Origin: Hormiphora californensis
Taxonomy: Eukaryota > Ctenophora > Tentaculata > Cydippida > Pleurobrachiidae
DNA length: 64,000 nucleotides
Assembly: GCA_020137815.1 (NCBI GenBank)
Contig: CM035350.1
Location: 6,099,697 to 6,163,696, forward strand
Reading direction: 5' to 3'
The translations under genes were made by a program, and so were the position numbers. The notes beneath the pieces were generated by a model. That model worked only from the letters and a program-made list of their open reading frames with translations. It searched no databases and was not told the DNA's origin. Below are positions 1-10,781 of this stretch, one piece after another (the stretch's first letter is position 1; each line of letters begins with the position of its first letter).

Positions 1-1140
1 CGGAGAGAAAAACGGAGAGAGAGGGAAAAAAGGATGAGGAGGGGAAGGGAAAAGAGAGAAAAAAGAAGAAAAAGAAAAAAGGGGGGGGAAAAAAAAAACC
101 CTTTGGGACCCCCCCAACAACGGGGTTTGCTGATAGGGAAGAATAAACATAAAGGTTTTTTTTATGTTTTTTTTTTTCAAAAAAAATTTTGTGTAAGGGG
201 GGGTTTTTTTTATAGGAAAGGAGGGAAAAATGGGGTTAAAATTTGTTTTTTTGGAAAAAGGGGGTAAAAAAAATTTTTGGCGATATTACTTTTTTGGGCT
301 TTTTTAGCAAATCTTTAAAGAAAAAATTTGAAAACCCAACCCCTTGAAACAAGAAAATTTTTTCTAAGGGGGCCAAGAAGGGTTCGTAAAAAATGAAAAT
401 TTTTTTAAAAAAAGTTTTAACAAAAAAAATCTATTTGGTGGGTGATCCAAAATTATTTTTGTTCCCCCACCCCGGGCTTTAATTTTATTTGTTAAAAGTT
501 AACATAATTTTGGGATGGGGGCCCCAAAAAAAAAAAAATGGAAAATTGAAAAGAAGGGGGCATTTGGGGAGGGAAAAGAAAAATTGGAAAATTTTGGCTC
601 AAATTAATTTCCTGATTTTAAACCAGGCTTAAATTTCCCTTTTCTGAAGGAGGATTCAAACCTTTTAGTTTTCTAACTTAAACCTAATTCCTGCCCCCAA
701 AATTCCCCAAAAAAGCTTTTTTTTGGCCACTAAAACGGGGTTTGCGGCTCAGAAAAATCCCCAAATTTCCCGGAGCGCCCCGGGAAAGGAGGGTGAGGGG
801 AAAGGGGGCAAACCAAAAAAATCCACCATTTTTAACAAAATTTTTTGGGGTTTAAAAACGTGAAACGCTTGGGGCGGGAAAAAGGTTCCCCCGAAGGGGG
901 AAACCCCAAAAAAAAAGAATTTTCCCTCAGGGGGTGGCATAACCGGGGTTTTTCCCCCAAAAATTTGGGGAAAAAATAAAGTTGAAAAAAAAAATTCAAA
1001 AAACACACCCCCAAAATTTTGGCACCAATAAACAAATTTTTGGAAATCTTGGGCCCCCCCTTTTGTTTTAAAAACTTGGCCTCTCTCCCCCGGGGCACAA
1101 TAAGATTTAAAACCCACACCCAAGGAAACAAACCCCCCCC
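1..1140. other. Homopolymer-stretched low-quality sequence
   Basis: Almost every base sits in a run of three or more identical bases, and ordinary dinucleotide texture is missing. The same texture appears at 8,460-9,020 and 32,280-40,350. Open frames here (for example minus strand 749-1,123) are dominated by Phe, Gly, Lys and Pro, as expected from runs of T, G, A and C, and show no domain. I regard this as consensus failure, not genome sequence, and see no gene. Confidence 0.8.
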
Positions 1141-1415
1141 CCCCTCCTCTCTTCTTTTTCCCCTTCCTTATTCTTTTCTTCCCCCTTCACTGTCTTTCTA
1201 GAGCCTTTTTCCCCTTCGCCCTCCCCTTTTCTTTTCCCCCCTCCCTCCCCCCCTCCTCTCTCTCTCTCTCTCTCCTCTCTCTCTATCTTTTCTTCTCTCT
1301 CCCTCTCTTCTCTCTCTCTCTCTCTCTTTTTCTCTCTCTCTCTTCTCCTTCATCTCTCTTCTTCTCTTTTTTACCCTCTCCCCCTCCCCCCCTTTTCTCA
1401 CCCCTCTCTCTCTTT
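1141..1415. repeat. CT-rich low-complexity tract
   Basis: Imperfect (CT)n with C and T runs. It separates the damaged first kilobase from normal-looking sequence. Damage next to a (CT)n/(GA)n tract recurs at 8,420-9,020. Confidence 0.85.
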
Positions 1416-1679
1416 AGTTTCCTTTCTTTTTATTACTATCTTCATGGCTTTATATTTCATAAACTGGTCCCCCTCGGTATACAGGTTAATAACACAAAAT
1501 TTTGGGCCCTATTTATTGAGAAATTTGATAGTTTATTTCTTCAGACCAGAGCTGATACAAAAAATTTTTTTTAAAAAGTAGGGGCGTCGGCGCCAGACCC
1601 CCGTTTGTTTCTCAAATAAATGAGCGGTTTTAAAATTAAAAGATCCAAAAGCTCATGAAAAAAGTAACAGTTCGGTTTT

Positions 1680-1728
1680 TGCATCATTATTCAGGAATCA
1701 GGATCTATGGATCCTGAATAATGATGCA
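1680..1728. repeat. Perfect 17-bp inverted repeat
   Basis: TGCATCATTATTCAGGA at 1,680-1,696 is matched by its exact reverse complement at 1,712-1,728 around a 15-nt loop. No gene is adjacent. Probably a remnant of a short foldback element. Confidence 0.8.
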
Positions 1729-3039
1729 CACATATATTGTATATGTGTTGAATGTTATGAGAGAAATTGCTGTACCACGTGTCGACATATCAAGACGCCA
1801 GACTCTGCACATTGCGCCAACTTGAACTGCTATCATTTCGGTGTGAATTGAGCTGTCAGAGCATTGACTGACCCTATGTACTAGAACTGTGGTCGCAGAG
1901 CATTGGCCCTCACAGGAATAGAGGATGTTTCTGAAATAGAAACAACACCAATGCAGGAGGAGGACAGTAAATAGGAGACCGATGCAGGCTCCATCATGGA
2001 GATAGAGAGATAGAGAGATAGCTAGAGGACGAGAGATAGACTTAGAGTAGAGGAAGAGAGGGGCGGCAGGTGTAGGCAGATTGGGAATTGCAAAGAGAAA
2101 CGTAATGAAGAAACTAGGAAGGGAGGAGAGAAATCGAGAGATGGTGCGAGAAATTATGGAGGTAAAGATAGGAGAAAATTATTGCCACTGGCGATGCCAG
2201 CTGGCCAAATGGACAAATGGAGGAGAAATTGATCCTTACAAGTTGAATTTCCACTAGAAATGAATCAGAATATCATATTCATATTGATTCCCGCTTGATT
2301 GTGCTCATATGACGGATGACGGATGATTCAACTCTCGGAAATTTGTCATAAAATATCGAGAGAATTGATGCAGAAAGCACGGTGTTGATGGGATAATAAT
2401 CGCCGGGGAATTACTTTGCACAAATTTGGTGTTAATTAAACAGGAAATGCAGGGATGATTACCATTGATAATATGAGAGGTGGTGAGATCGAGAGTCGAG
2501 AGAGACAAGTCAACGAATGTCGCTGGTTCAGAATTTGCAAATCAAACTCAATGCCATTGGAGAAAATGAACTTGTGACAGGCAGTTGATGGGAAGGAAGA
2601 GAAACTTCTCAGAAAGCTATTGATCATAGGATAGAGCCTGTGCTGGTGTCAATCTTGACAAATTTTGACAAACACATTCTCAAGAAGAAACATAATATAT
2701 ATAATAGAGTGAAGGATAAATCGGTATGTCTCTGGCTGTGATAGTGTTCCTGATTACCACACATAAATTATACCGTGATGTATCCAAAACACAATAAAAT
2801 ACACCCATCTTGTATGCTGGGAGGTGTGTGAGGGAGGAGGAAACTAGCAACATGAATTAGAGTGGATCATTAAGCCCGTTCCGTATCAATCACACTCCGC
2901 TATCCTACTAACCACTACTATTCTACTAACTTTCAATTGAGTTACTGCGGCAATCGGGTGAGAGAAGGAATTATCGACATTGGAAGGTGTGATAGCCAAT
3001 CAGAACTAGTGAAGCAATGCAATAGTTACATTATAACTA

Positions 3040-3265
3040 TGTGTTTTTTCTCTCTATGAACTTGGATCAGTGACTGTCACGTGACTGAAAAGAATTGTGT
3101 GCCATGTCTTGATCTTGGAGTTGGAGAGCGTTTGGTAATGGTTATAACTTAAAAACATTACCAAACGCTCTCCAACTCCAAGATCAAGACATGGCACACA
3201 ATTCTTTTCAGTCACGTGACAGTCACTGATCCAAGTCCATAGAAACTAGAGAGAAACACACACAA
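3040..3265. repeat. Hairpin/foldback MITE-like element
   Basis: The left arm (about 3,040-3,140) and right arm (3,156-3,265) are reverse complements around a 15-nt A/T-rich loop. The inner 80 nt (3,061-3,140 against 3,156-3,235) pair perfectly; the outer 20 nt pair with mismatches and a small indel. No coding capacity. No clear target-site duplication found. Confidence 0.75.
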
Positions 3266-4343
3266 AAGTAGCTAATCCTGCAAAAGTAAACACTTGTAGT
3301 GGTTTCGGCAGAGTTCATGCTGCTCTATTTTCACTTCTAGTTCTACTTTCTAACTGTCTAACCTTCTACTCTCTAACTGTCTAACTCTAGATACGTTACG
3401 ATAATACGTATAATATCGAATAACTCAGCAGTTAGCCGGATACATCAAATATCTCGGACGTTTAGATCACAACCACCATCACCACGCTGAGAGTACACTA
3501 GCTCAACAACACTTTAAGAGCTGTTTATGTGGCGGTGACGAAAGAGATAATGACAGATAATTGCTGTTCCGATGGAGGAAGGGTAATTAGTGTAGAGTTG
3601 TTACTGGTAGCCATGGATCAGAGAACGAGCGAGCAGAGATAGAGAAGGAGCTGAATATGGAGAGAAATAAAAAAGACGGACGAGTTAAAATTGAAAAATG
3701 ACAGAGCAACTTACAAAAAATTTATTCGGGTACTTCGCGACAGACATACGGTATTTTAATTGGGTTGTCAGGCGTCAGCACGAGTGCTGCGCGGGTAAGT
3801 TAACCCTAACACGTCTTTTGATACAAAGTACTCGAGTACTTGTGGTTAACATACCCGGGTTCTTTTTTTGTAAGTAACTGACTGACGGTGATGACTCATG
3901 TTGACAAACAGGGACAAATAACAGTGATGATAGTTATCATGATTCATGAACAAGTCTGTGATCCTCTAGCCAGCTGCTTTTACTCAGTAAAAAAGGACGG
4001 CCCTTCTATCACTGCCAGAAAATGCCTGAAGTGTCCCTAGACGAAGGGCAGCCCTTTTCAGAAATCAGAACTTTAGGGACACATAATTTACATTCAGAAA
4101 GATAGAAAGAATACTTCGATACATAATATTTCTTCAATAACTCTGTGAAATCATTCCACGACAGATTATTATATATATCTTAAGATGAAGAATCTAGCTT
4201 TGCTGTCTTTCTCCCTCGAGTCTCGACCCAGTCTACTACAACACTACACACAAGGTCACCGAAAAAATTAAAACAGTCTAATAACTATTTTCTCTCTATC
4301 CTCCAACTTGGAGGCTCCGTGATTTTCCTCCGATAATATACAT

Positions 4344-7300
4344 CTACATCGGGGGAGGGACTGCATATTCTTGTCCGGCAGGGGGCTGGTACCCCCAGAC
4401 TTGGGGAGGAGGCTCGTACAGGCCAATAGGAATGTGGAGCTCCACATCGGGGCACCACGGTATCGCACACTCGATCTCAATACGGTACCTGGGAGGGGGT
4501 GGTATTTTACATAAAAACACAACCTTACTAGGTATTGTTCACTTTACTACTCATCGTTCAACTTGTTCCAGATCACTTACTCGCATGTGATGTGTTTAGC
4601 ATAGGTGACAGGAAGAAAATCTCCAACCAAGGGTAATTGTTGATCTTGCGATACCGTCTCGCCCTCTTTACAGCCCTATGTTGGGATATTGGGGTTGGGA
4701 TTAGGGGTTCATTTTGGGATTAGGGGTTCATTTTGGTAAGATAGTTGTCAGCAAACGAACATGAAAATGTATCTCAGTCAGATCTAGTTTTCTACATGTG
4801 GATTCTTACACTATATTGCATTTGTCTCATTTCGTGTTTCCACCTCTTCTGGTGCCCGTCAGCTCGAAGTGTCATGATCCTGTACAACTTGGCCTTCATC
4901 TTCTCAATCTATGGAGAAACTGGGTTGAAACGCCATATATGGGTAGCACGTGACACACAACACCATATATGGGCAACAATTTGGCTTTCATTTTCTCAAT
5001 CCAGGGAGAATCTGGCCGATAAAATATGCTCAACCCATTCTTTATGAGAACAATAGGGATCTGCTGCAGCGCCCCAGTATTTTACTCAACACACAGTATT
5101 GTTACACGTGTCACATTATGTCTCAAGATGAATATACAGCATGAGTGGGCCGGGAGGGGGGGGGGGGGGTGTGTATACTGCAGAGTGGGCCGGGGGATGT
5201 GACAATGTGCAGTGAGTGACATACACTGTATACTGCAGGGGGGGGGGTGTAATGCAGGGTGAGTGGGCCGGGGGGATGTGACATACACTGTTATGGGCAG
5301 TGGGTGCAATGTATGCAATGTGACCCTGCTTCTAGAGTATGGTAATTTTATGACCTCATTATTCATTTAATTAATTACTAAATTACCTCAACAGAACTCT
5401 CGTTGTTAACATCCACCTTCAGGTTGGCAACCTCACCGCAATAGTAGGCACCCTTATCAGCTGTCACAGTCAACTCGACCTCACCCCGGGGGATGCAGCA
5501 GCACAATCTCACCTGCAACAAACAGGGGGTGTTACAGGGCGGGCAGGGGTGTATCATGGGGGCGGGGCTAGGGAGTCGTGCACGATGACAGCGTTTTGTT
5601 CTGATTATGACATGGGTTTTCACAACTAAAAGTAATGTACATTCACTTTGATTTGTTCATACTTTTTATTCTAAAATGTGCGGAGCACGGACACAGTGTC
5701 AAGTGACTCAACGTTCACTCAAGTATGCATATGACTGCTAAAGGGGGGAGGTTATTACCGTTTGTCTTGTTGTCATGGTACCGGGAGGGAAAGTATTGAG
5801 GGCTGCATGCATAACTTTCACTTCAGCCTTCCCCTTTAAATCCTTAGCAAAGAACCCATCTACATCGAGAGTACCCTTGAAGGAGTATTCCACCTTGGCT
5901 TTAATCTTGTTGTTCTCTCCCTGGCTCCAATGGGAGTCCTTGAACTTGAAGGAGGCGGGCAGCTGGGGAGAGAGGTATTATAAACAGGGTTTCTGATGTT
6001 TAATGAGGGTTCAACTTACATCCATGGGCAGCTGGAAGGAGAATGGGTAGATCCATTGACCGGGGGGTACCTGAAAATATAAACAGAGTCTCTCATGCGG
6101 CTTCTTGAATTGTATCTGCGCGCGAAGATTTCCAATGGGAGGCACTCGCGCGTTCCGTCGAGTCGTCTCCTTGGAAACGGATTCTCGCTGCTAACAACCA
6201 GAAAACCAAAAGACCCACTTTTCTAACTTATTTTGGTAACGTGAATAGTGATCTAAGGAGGAACAAAGGAAAAGTTGCCGATGATGAAAATATACGACGT
6301 TTTTTTTCTAGAAGGCCCTTATTAATTTTCATAGGATCTCGGCACCCCGTCGGCATCGAATCTATAATTCACAATTAATAATGTTGTACATATCGTCTAT
6401 TGATGATCGAAAATACCGATTGCAGCATGTTTCAGCATACCGATTGCACCAGTATTTAAAGTATCCTTCATTCTGCATGCTTGTTAAGGACATATTGAAT
6501 AGCATATTCTGAGACTAACAGTCTAACATAATAATCGAGTGAAAAGTTGAATTTGCGGTTTCAGAAGACTTTGAAACTTTAGCCTTGTTTCAGGGAAGTT
6601 TCCCTGGAATTTTGCAACATGATACCCAACAGATTGAGAAGGTCATCGTGTAAATTAACTGGTAAAGTTTTCTACATTCCTATCAAATTTCACAGTATCC
6701 CTCGTGCTGCAAGTAACCAGGTGTTCTAAAGATATGATGGAGTTAAACTGGAATTAAACTGGAATTAAATGATGTACACCCCTGTTACACCCCTGTTACA
6801 CCCCTGACCCCTGTTCAGGCTCACATGAGAGATCACATTCCAACTAATGAGTTGCTGTATACTGCAGCAAGACACACACTTGGATTATATTCACTATGTA
6901 CACGTCTACTACATTCTAGATTACCTACTAGTATAAAGAACTAGTGAGTTGAACTATGGACAGCTTTCCTTTCTACTTATATATGGAGTACTGGAGATAT
7001 TTGAAGAGTAAAATTAACAGGCAGGGGACGGCAGCTGCTTTACTGTTCTAATGTTACAGTTCTACTGTTCTGCTGGTATACAGTTCTACTGTTATACAGT
7101 TCTGTTGTACAACACTGTTACCATAGCAACTAAAAACCCCCACCCCAACTCTCTCCCCCCCCCCATTTACCATAGTGTTTCCCTAGCAACACACACACTC
7201 CCCCCTTTACCATAGTGTTTCCCTGGCTAAGTGGCATCTTTACTCTGAAGAACTCCTTCTTTGCATCAAAATCCACCTCATAGCTCTCTGTGTGTGTCTG

Positions 7301-8413
7301 GCCCTCATCGTCGGTATGTGACCTGAAATGGGGGAATGAGTAGCAGGGTGGAATATTGGGTCCTCTCTCTTTCTGGGAAGGGGTCCCCCAAAAGGAGAGA
7401 AGAGAGGGGATCTAATACCCATGTTGGATTATCATTTACAGGAAAACTGAAGGCTCTGGTCTATGACGTCAATGGTACTTACTAACTAGTGAGTTTAGTA
7501 TTCCAAAGATTTTGAAATAAGAAATGAAATTGATAGTGTTGTAAGGAGCTTGTTGTCCCATTATAGAAGAGGAAATGGAGAAACGAGCAGGGAGGATGGA
7601 GACAGACAAGATATGATGATGACTTGATCACTATTCAGGATCGGTGGGGGGGGGGTCTGTGTAGTAGTTTGGAAAGACTGAATATAATATTCAATATATT
7701 GGACAGGGAATAATAACAATGGCATATTATATTATGCAGTATCCTAGTTTTAGCATGGATACACAAGAACATATTTGGGGGGTGCAAAAAAACAAGAATA
7801 TATCTTACAGTTACATTCTATATATCTTACAGTTATCTATCTTACAGTTACATTCTATGCTATAGTTACATTCTACATACCCTTACCTTGTTCTACCGAA
7901 CCCTCCCAGAGCACGAAATAAAATGACGGTGTGAGCCACACAACCCCACCCCACCCCCATGACAGTAGACACACCTTTTCTAAATGGGTCAATGAAATGT
8001 ACCCGGTGTATACTGTCCTAATACAAACATACACAGACGTAATGTACGCAGTGTAGGCTGTCTCCAGAAACTCCTATGTGCCACTAAAAATTGTACAACC
8101 TGATTGAGTCAGTGAGTCTCATTCCAGGTACTACTGTAGCACAACACCATTAAATTAGGCACTAGGCAGACTATTATTTCCAAGTCTAACAGATTACACA
8201 CTGCAAGATATATTATCATCGTCAGCTCACCTTGTTCTCGTTTCCTGCCAGAATACTTTCTCCTTTCCCTTACACTGCACTACCACCGCTTTACACTCAA
8301 TGGGCTCGTACGCATCGACAAACACATTTCCGGTAACTGTCTGTTGGGAGAGTTGTTAATGTCTGAGAGTCAGTTCAGAGAGGGAGGTAGAGAGAGAGAT
8401 GGGGGATGTGGAG

Positions 8414-8459
<46 letters not shown>

Positions 8460-9152
8460 GAAAAAGAGGAAAAAGGGAAAAAGAGAGAAAAGCTTTAAAG
8501 GGAAAAGGGAACGGAGAGAGAGAGGAAGAGGGAAAAAAGGGGCGAGGGCTGGGGGGGTTTGTTGGGAAAGGGGCTTGGGTTTTGGGGGAACGGGGGTTTT
8601 TAAAAATGAGAGGGATTCCCCCGGGGGGCCCTGTTAATGGAAACCCCGGGGGGGCCCGGGGCCCCGTGGGGTAATTTGGGGGGGGGCCGAAAAGGGGGGG
8701 GGAAAAAAAAAAGGGGGGGTTTTCCCGGGGCCCTTGTTTTAAACCCCCGGGGAAAAGGGGGAAACCAAGGTTTTGGGGGGGCCAAAGGGGGGGGGGGTTT
8801 TTTGGGGGAAGGTTTTTAAAATTTTGGGGGGAAAAAAATTTTTTTTCCACGGGAAAATGTTTTTTGGGGGGGGGGTTTTTTTTTTTTAAAAAATTTTGGG
8901 GGTTTTTTTTTAAAAAAATTTTGGGAACCAAAAAAAATTTTTTTTTTAAAAAATTTTGGGGGGTTTTTTTTCCCCCCCAATATTTTTTTTATTTTTCTTT
9001 TTTTAAAAAAAAAATTTTTGTCATTAAACGACTAAAAACGGAAACTATAAATACCATCATTATCTTACCTCGCCAGGGAAATACAGTGCTCGTTCCACAT
9101 TAACGTGTATCTTTCCCTTGTTAGCAAGACCAAAGTTCTTACCAAACCCCAT
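4344..9152 (-). CDS. Arrestin-domain-containing protein (ARRDC-like alpha-arrestin)
   Basis: Nine exons on the minus strand: 9069-9152, 8231-8340, 7211-7322, 6020-6070, 5759-5962, 5387-5512, 4810-4908, 4581-4675, 4344-4488. All are flanked by AG/GT and stay in phase, giving 341 residues from MGFGKNFGLANKGKI to a TAG at 4,344. The arrestin N-domain shows in GNVFVDAYEPIECKAVVV and in VPPGQWIYPFSFQLP, the family's proline-glycine turn before the FxFxLP strand. The C-domain starts at VRLCCCIPRGEVELTVTADK and ends with ECAIPWCPDVELHIPIGLYE. The tail is proline/tyrosine rich (EPPPQVWGY), but I see no PPxY motif for NEDD4-type ligases. Alpha-arrestins are cytosolic adaptors that usually link membrane cargo, including receptors, to ubiquitin ligases and endocytosis. 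Intron 1 contains a damaged homopolymer stretch (8,460-9,020). Function is by family only. Confidence 0.88.
4911..5050 (-). repeat. Partial duplication of an arrestin exon start inside the preceding intron
   Basis: Upstream of the 4,810-4,908 exon, the minus strand at about 5,000-5,025 repeats its first bases in diverged form (ATTGAGAAAATGAAAGCCAA against ATTGAGAAGATGAAGGCCAA). It then breaks into two copies of CCATATATGG. The copy lacks the rest of the exon and a good acceptor (ends in TGG, not TAG), so it is likely a dead duplicate. Confidence 0.65.
8417..8456. repeat. (GA)n microsatellite
   Basis: About 40 bp of GA dinucleotides in intron 1 of the arrestin-domain gene, immediately before the damaged stretch. 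Confidence 0.9.
8460..9020. other. Homopolymer-stretched low-quality block in arrestin intron 1
   Basis: After the (GA)n tract the sequence turns progressively into runs of G, A and T, then returns abruptly to normal at about 9,020, fifty bases before the coding first exon. Texture is the same as in 32,280-40,350. The length between exons 1 and 2 should not be trusted. Confidence 0.8.
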
Positions 9153-9640
9153 TGCTAAAAAACAATTGAATATAATTATTGGAGAATTCTCAAGAACAGT
9201 CAGATGCAAGCCAAGCAGTGCCAATAAATATGTCACTTAGGAACAACGACTAGGAAGTTTGGGATTCTGTATGATGAACTGAATTTGTGACAGCATCCAT
9301 GATCCAAACACCCCTTGGCCTTTGTCAGGCCCAGGCGAGTTGAGACACGACGTTACGAAACGGAAAATGTGTAAAAAGTAGAAATTCCAGTCTGGAAGCC
9401 CTAATTTCAAAAGGGCGGGAGAAGAGAGCGACAAAGATTTATCTTCTGTTTTTTTAAACGGCTTCGGGGAAGTTTTGGCGACGGGAACGGGAACCTCGGC
9501 ACAATGCGGCGGGGCGGACATAGGAAACAAAAATCGTGTATGTTCTTGGTTTATCCGCATAAATGTGTGAAAAAGTAGATTTTTTGGTCTATCTGATACA
9601 TTAAACAGGGTGTGATCTGCATGCCGTGATTTCTAGTCGC
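9153..9640. other. Putative upstream region of the arrestin-domain gene
   Basis: No coding exon recognised. The minus-strand open frame at 9,237-9,560 (107 codons) lacks a recognisable domain and splice logic. The stretch presumably holds the arrestin gene's 5' UTR and promoter; no TATA-type element is convincing. Confidence 0.4.
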
Positions 9641-10231
9641 GAGCGCGCTCACCAGACTAGAAAACACGCCAAGGATGATGAACAAGCATGCTGCTCAGTC
9701 ATTTTAGATTTAGGACACAATATCAGGATACCATACAATAGCTGAGACTCTTACCGTCACCCTCGTTAAAGTCCCGGGAAAAACGGAGCAGTACAAGCAA
9801 ATTGATCCTCATTCTCCACGCGTGGCCCCAATTCAGCAGTTGGAGACACCGTATCTCAGGAACTAGTTAAGATAGGAAAAATCACCGCCAAACGAGGCAC
9901 GTAGTTTTTAATCTAGTTTACCACTGTACCAGCCGTTTAACTCTCCGACCTAACAAAAATCTGATCCTCAACAACCTTCAAAATAATGGGATTCGCATCT
10001 CGAATGCCGTGATATGGTTATTGACACGCTCGCATTCAACTCTTCTCACACAGCAGCTGCAGAACACGCCGGGACAGATCGAGGAGTCGAATCAAATGTT
10101 TCTTGATCTACTCCATCTCTCAGCTACCCTACCCCTCATCTACTCCATCTCTCAGTTACTCTACCCCTCATCTACTCCATCTCTCAGCTACCCTACCCCT
10201 CATATACTCCATCTCTCAGCTACCCTATCCC
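9641..10231 (-). repeat. Dispersed repeat R, copy 1 (uninterrupted)
   Basis: In reverse orientation it matches 13,065-15,075 once two insertions there are removed. Shared blocks include CTTGGCGTGTTTTCTAGTCTGG, CTCGTTTGACGGCGATTTTT-like sequence and a 32-bp tandem minisatellite. It keeps the empty site (GGTA at 9,729-9,732) for the foldback inserted in copy 2. No coding capacity seen. Confidence 0.75.
10104..10231. repeat. 32-bp tandem minisatellite, about 4 copies
   Basis: Unit reads roughly CTACTCCATCTCTCAGCTAC plus CCTACCCCTCAT. Related copies in reverse complement occur at 13,070-13,190, where they also end repeat R. It is part of the repeat and not coding. Confidence 0.85.
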
Positions 10232-10781
10232 CTTGCTGTGACAAAGGACTGCGGGGAGAATGTACCCCCTCGTGAAGGTCACGTGTTATTATATCATGGT
10301 TAGGAGCTCTTGGCAACCGCTATCATCAAACCAATCAGCTAGGATACTAAACTGAAAACTGAACTGCAGTGTTATTATGACTCATTGCTCGACCTTTTTC
10401 ATTTTTGATTGATGGAACTTCGTGTATCCGGGGGAGGGGGGTTAATAGACAAGGGAGAGTAGTCTGTTACGTGGGCTGATCTCCCGATGCCTACCAGATA
10501 GCAGCCGTGATCTCTTGCTCGGGTAATGGACAGTTATAAAAAGAACACTAAGTGCGCCTCAAGCATTCTTTTCTAACTGCCCATTACCCGAGCAAGAGAG
10601 AGAGAGAGAGAGAGAAAGATGGAGAGAATCGGTGACTGAGAGAGAGAGAGCAAAACAATCCTTCGTAGCGTTATAACTGCCCATTACCCGAGCCAATATA
10701 AAGTTATCACAATATAGTAAGTTCAATAGTTGGATTGCCAGTTTTTGTTGCGATTGCATTCAGTCTCTTCTGTTTCACGCG

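Larger units (their letters stand above)
1441..4343. other. Non-coding stretch with hairpins
   Basis: No convincing coding exon on either strand; open frames stay below about 70 codons and match nothing. It holds a 17-bp inverted repeat at 1,680-1,728, a hairpin of about 100-nt arms at 3,040-3,265 and a short inverted pair around 3,795-3,860 (CGGGTAAGTTAACC against GGTTAACATACCCG). The 3' UTR of the arrestin-domain gene probably enters from the right. Confidence 0.6.

Noticed and set aside
4268-4522. 84-codon minus-strand frame MCFYVKYHPLPG
   Set aside because: It is out of frame with the conserved arrestin C-terminus encoded by 4,344-4,488.
9237-9560. 107-codon minus-strand frame upstream of the arrestin gene
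   Set aside because: No domain and no splice connection to the arrestin start; probably 5' flank.
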